Source of the DNA: Planctomycetota bacterium
GTDB lineage: Bacteria > Planctomycetota > JAMOSO01
NCBI GenBank assembly: GCA_027063065.1
Contig: JAMOSO010000013.1
Span: forward strand, 1-17,884
DNA: 17,884 bases
Direction of reading: 5' to 3'
Shown here: positions 15,912 through 17,884 of the stretch, one piece after another
How the letters are laid out: the number at the start of each line of letters is the position of its first letter
Position numbering within the stretch: the first letter of the stretch is position 1
Position numbers and translations under genes: made by a program
The notes under the pieces: generated by a model
Database searches by the model: none
Seen by the model: the letters and a program-made list of their open reading frames with translations, nothing else
What the model was told of the DNA's origin: nothing

Positions 15912-17576
15912 ATGCTAAAAACACTTACTATTAAAACAAAAATCTATGCAATTGTGATAACATCTATTTTATCACTAATAGTCATCGGTGTATTTTTTAT
16001 GACTAACATGAATGACATCAAAAACCTAGAAACTTCTCTATTAACGATTACCGAAGCTCAAAGCCATTTTATAAATTTAGAAAATAAGCATTTAAAATGG
16101 AAAGCTAAAGTTAGTGATGCTTTGCTTAATAATAACCTAACTCAATTAAAAATTAAAACTGACCCGCATACATGCGCATTAGGTACATGGTTTTATGGCA
16201 AAGGACGCTCAGAACTTATAGCTTTAGTACCGCAAATAGCACCTATTATCAACAAAATAGAGCTACCGCATACCTCATTACACCATTCTATCAAACCTTT
16301 AAAAGAAGCTTACCAACAATCAGGTCGCACAGGTGCTATTAAGTATTTTACCAATCACACAGAAAAACATGTTGCAAAAGTCGGGGAAATTTTAAATCAA
16401 GCTAATGCAATATTAAAAAGTCAAAAAGAGCATTTGACCAAAGTAGTTAATACAAAAGTTACTCGCGCTAAAAATTTCGTTATTAGATTTTTAATTATAG
16501 TAATAATATTAATGACTATTTTAGGCATTATTTTATCCTCATCTATTATTAAGCCAATGCAGAATATGATGCAATTATTAAGTAAATTAGCAGGTGGAAA
16601 TTTAACTATTAAAATGCCAGATGACGAACTAAATACTGAACTAGGTTATTTAGCTAAAAACATTAATATATTTTCACAAAAAATTCATATTCTGGTGCAA
16701 AACACTAAAAACAATATTACAACATTAGTTTCATCGTCAGAACAACAACTTTCAACTAGCTTACAGATATCCTCAGCCGCAAACCATATTAATGAAGAAT
16801 CAACATCAGTGGCAGCAAGCACAGAACAAGCATCTACAAATATCACAAATATTTCAGATGCTGCTAATGATATGACAGACTCTGTCTCTACAGTCGCCGC
16901 TGCTATTGAAGAAATGACAGCGTCTATAACTGATATTGCCCAAAACTGTCAGAAAGAATGTGCAATTGCAAGCAATGCTGAAAATCAGGCTAAAGAAACT
17001 AATAAAACTATGAAAACACTAGAAAAATCTGCAGAAGAAATAGGTAAGGTATTAGACGTTATTAAAGATATAGCTGCTCAAACTAATCTATTAGCTTTAA
17101 ATGCCACTATTGAAGCCGCCAGTGCAGGAGAAGCTGGCAAAGGCTTTGCTGTAGTAGCTAATGAAGTAAAAGAACTAGCCAAACAAACAGCCACAGCTAT
17201 TGAACAAATAGAAGGTCAAATTACTAATATGCACACTAATACCAATAATGCAGTAAATGCGATAGAAAATATCACCGAAGTAATTGCTGATGTAAATAGT
17301 ATTTCACAATCTATTGTTGTAACAGTAGAAGAACAATCCTCAACTATTAATGAAATATCACGTAGCGTTACTGACGTGAACAATAAAAGTAATGATGTGT
17401 CACAAAATGTTCAAGAATCAGCCAAAGGCATACAAGATATTTCTAAAAGTATATCTGGATTCAATACATCTATCACTAAAATTACAGGCGAGGTAAACCA
17501 AGTAAAATCAGGCGCCGATGATTTATCCACAATGGCAGAAAATCTACAACAATCAGTGAGTCAATTTATAGTTTAA
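15912..17576 (+). CDS. Methyl-accepting chemotaxis protein with periplasmic CZB-like zinc-binding domain
   Basis: A 554-residue chemoreceptor. Helix 1 (about 12-31) and helix 2 (about 190-212) enclose a periplasmic helical domain of some 155 residues. In it stand the pieces of a chemoreceptor zinc-binding (CZB) motif: His60 and Trp63 (KHLKWK), Cys88 ([11 protein letters not shown]), and His120 with His124 (HTSLHHSI). In described CZB proteins three His and one Cys hold zinc, and the Cys responds to oxidants such as hypochlorite or to zinc itself. HAMP (about 210-265) and the signalling domain follow; the tip [20 protein letters not shown] (391-410) is nearly identical to that of the hemerythrin receptor. 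There is no CheR-tethering pentapeptide at the end (QFIV). A very strong AAGGAGGG precedes the ATG; a hairpin follows the stop. Confidence 0.94.
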   Translation: MLKTLTIKTKIYAIVITSILSLIVIGVFFMTNMNDIKNLETSLLTITEAQSHFINLENKHLKWKAKVSDALLNNNLTQLKIKTDPHTCALGTWFYGKGRSELIALVPQIAPIINKIELPHTSLHHSIKPLKEAYQQSGRTGAIKYFTNHTEKHVAKVGEILNQANAILKSQKEHLTKVVNTKVTRAKNFVIRFLIIVIILMTILGIILSSSIIKPMQNMMQLLSKLAGGNLTIKMPDDELNTELGYLAKNINIFSQKIHILVQNTKNNITTLVSSSEQQLSTSLQISSAANHINEESTSVAASTEQASTNITNISDAANDMTDSVSTVAAAIEEMTASITDIAQNCQKECAIASNAENQAKETNKTMKTLEKSAEEIGKVLDVIKDIAAQTNLLALNATIEAASAGEAGKGFAVVANEVKELAKQTATAIEQIEGQITNMHTNTNNAVNAIENITEVIADVNSISQSIVVTVEEQSSTINEISRSVTDVNNKSNDVSQNVQESAKGIQDISKSISGFNTSITKITGEVNQVKSGADDLSTMAENLQQSVSQFIV

Positions 17577-17591
17577 TTTTTATAATTAAAA

Positions 17592-17631
17592 AATATCAAT
17601 AGGTTCTGTTTAACTAGAACCTATTGATATT
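17592..17631. terminator. Hairpin downstream of the CZB receptor gene, probable terminator
   Basis: A perfect 16-bp inverted repeat (17592-17607 / 17616-17631, AATATCAATAGGTTCT and its complement) has an 8-nt loop. It starts 15 bp after the receptor stop. The following DNA is AT-rich (TAATTTAAAA), without a clean T-run, so termination may be less efficient than at the other two sites. It lies between convergent genes and may serve both. Confidence 0.7.
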
Positions 17632-17670
17632 AATTTAAAAAATTATTAATTGTAATTTGCCTATCTTTTT

Positions 17671-17884
17671 TTACAACTCTTGGCTAAATTTCAACTCTCG
17701 ACCGTGAAAAATAAGTACCAGTTTTTTTAAAGTAACCGTGCCGTTTGGTTTAAGATTCCACGAATGTTGTAGGTTTTTATCAGATGCGTATTTTTTTAGC
17801 TGTGCGGTTGCTCTGTTGATTAGTGCTTCTTCTACTGCGGTGTTGTATGTTTCTTTAGATTTTAGATATTTAATTTCAATAAGA
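17671..17884 (-). CDS. C-terminal part of a PD-(D/E)XK nuclease-like protein (AAA-ATPase_like/PDDEXK_9 type), cut by window edge
   Basis: The minus strand is open from the window edge (first full codon at 17883) to TAA at 17671-17673, giving 70 residues. It begins LIEIKYLKSKETYNTAVEEA, followed by ATAQLKKYA and ends FHGRELKFSQEL. The 'IEIK' motif followed by a helix and 'QL..Y' is the end of the PD-(D/E)XK nuclease fold found at the C-terminus of the DUF1703/AAA-ATPase_like family, abundant in Bacteroidetes and gut anaerobes. The N-terminal ATPase part would lie beyond the window. The function of this family is unsettled; a link with mobile elements or defence is often supposed. Confidence 0.72.
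   Translation of the reverse strand, partial: LIEIKYLKSKETYNTAVEEALINRATAQLKKYASDKNLQHSWNLKPNGTVTLKKLVLIFHGRELKFSQEL

Noticed and set aside
17523-17531. Perfect DnaA box TTATCCACA
   Set aside because: A single copy inside the CZB receptor gene, with no cluster of boxes or AT-rich unwinding region next to it; chance is enough, despite rnpA/yidD lying in the window.
1-17884. CRISPR array, tRNA or rRNA genes
   Set aside because: No regularly spaced repeats and no tRNA- or rRNA-like sequence noticed by reading both strands; a tRNAscan-SE run would settle the tRNA point.

Overview
The window is AT-rich and comes from a diderm bacterium. Evidence for an outer membrane is an OMPLA-type phospholipase with its C-terminal Phe, an LptF/LptG permease, a lipobox-bearing OmpA-like lipoprotein and two chemoreceptors. 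The contiguous order polA-coaE-rho is, from general knowledge, a hallmark of the PVC group (for example Chlamydiae and Lentisphaerota). The HTH/acidic/transmembrane protein described below also recalls proteins of that group. A free-living or gut Lentisphaerota-like organism is my best guess, but this is inference; no rRNA gene is present.

Layout: (1) 1-1132, a decayed IS3-family element with broken orfA and orfB, cut by the left window edge. (2) 1192-2469 (+), a Sel1-repeat/phospholipase A1 gene, convergent with (3) a five-gene minus-strand operon, polA > coaE > rho > isochorismatase-family hydrolase > LptF/G permease (8912 down to 2471). Its genes are 0-4 bp apart and it is driven by a good sigma70 promoter at 8960-8988. 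(4) Divergently, from an almost consensus promoter at 9111-9139, a plus-strand cluster of four envelope-associated genes (9174-12262), closed by a strong terminator. They encode a membrane-anchored coiled-coil protein with a C-terminal BRCT-like domain, a small secreted protein, a MerR-like HTH protein with an acidic repeat linker and a C-terminal membrane helix, and an OmpA-like lipoprotein. (5) rnpA and yidD overlap, without rpmH before or yidC after. (6) A chemotaxis region holds a receptor with C-terminal bacteriohemerythrin (13041-14744), a convergent YeiH-type transporter (14806-15786), and a receptor with a periplasmic CZB-like zinc-binding motif (15912-17576). (7) The 3' end of a minus-strand PD-(D/E)XK-type gene enters at the right edge.

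The most intriguing part is the 9174-12262 cluster. Its products have features that could reach from the cytoplasm (BRCT-like fold, DNA-binding-like HTH) through the inner membrane to the peptidoglycan/outer membrane (OmpA-like lipoprotein). An undescribed DNA- or cytoplasm-to-envelope tethering or sensing complex is a reasonable hypothesis, resting only on domain recognition and co-transcription. The two receptors share an almost identical signalling tip but carry different metal-centred input domains (di-iron versus probable zinc), which suggests oxygen/redox and metal or oxidant taxis.
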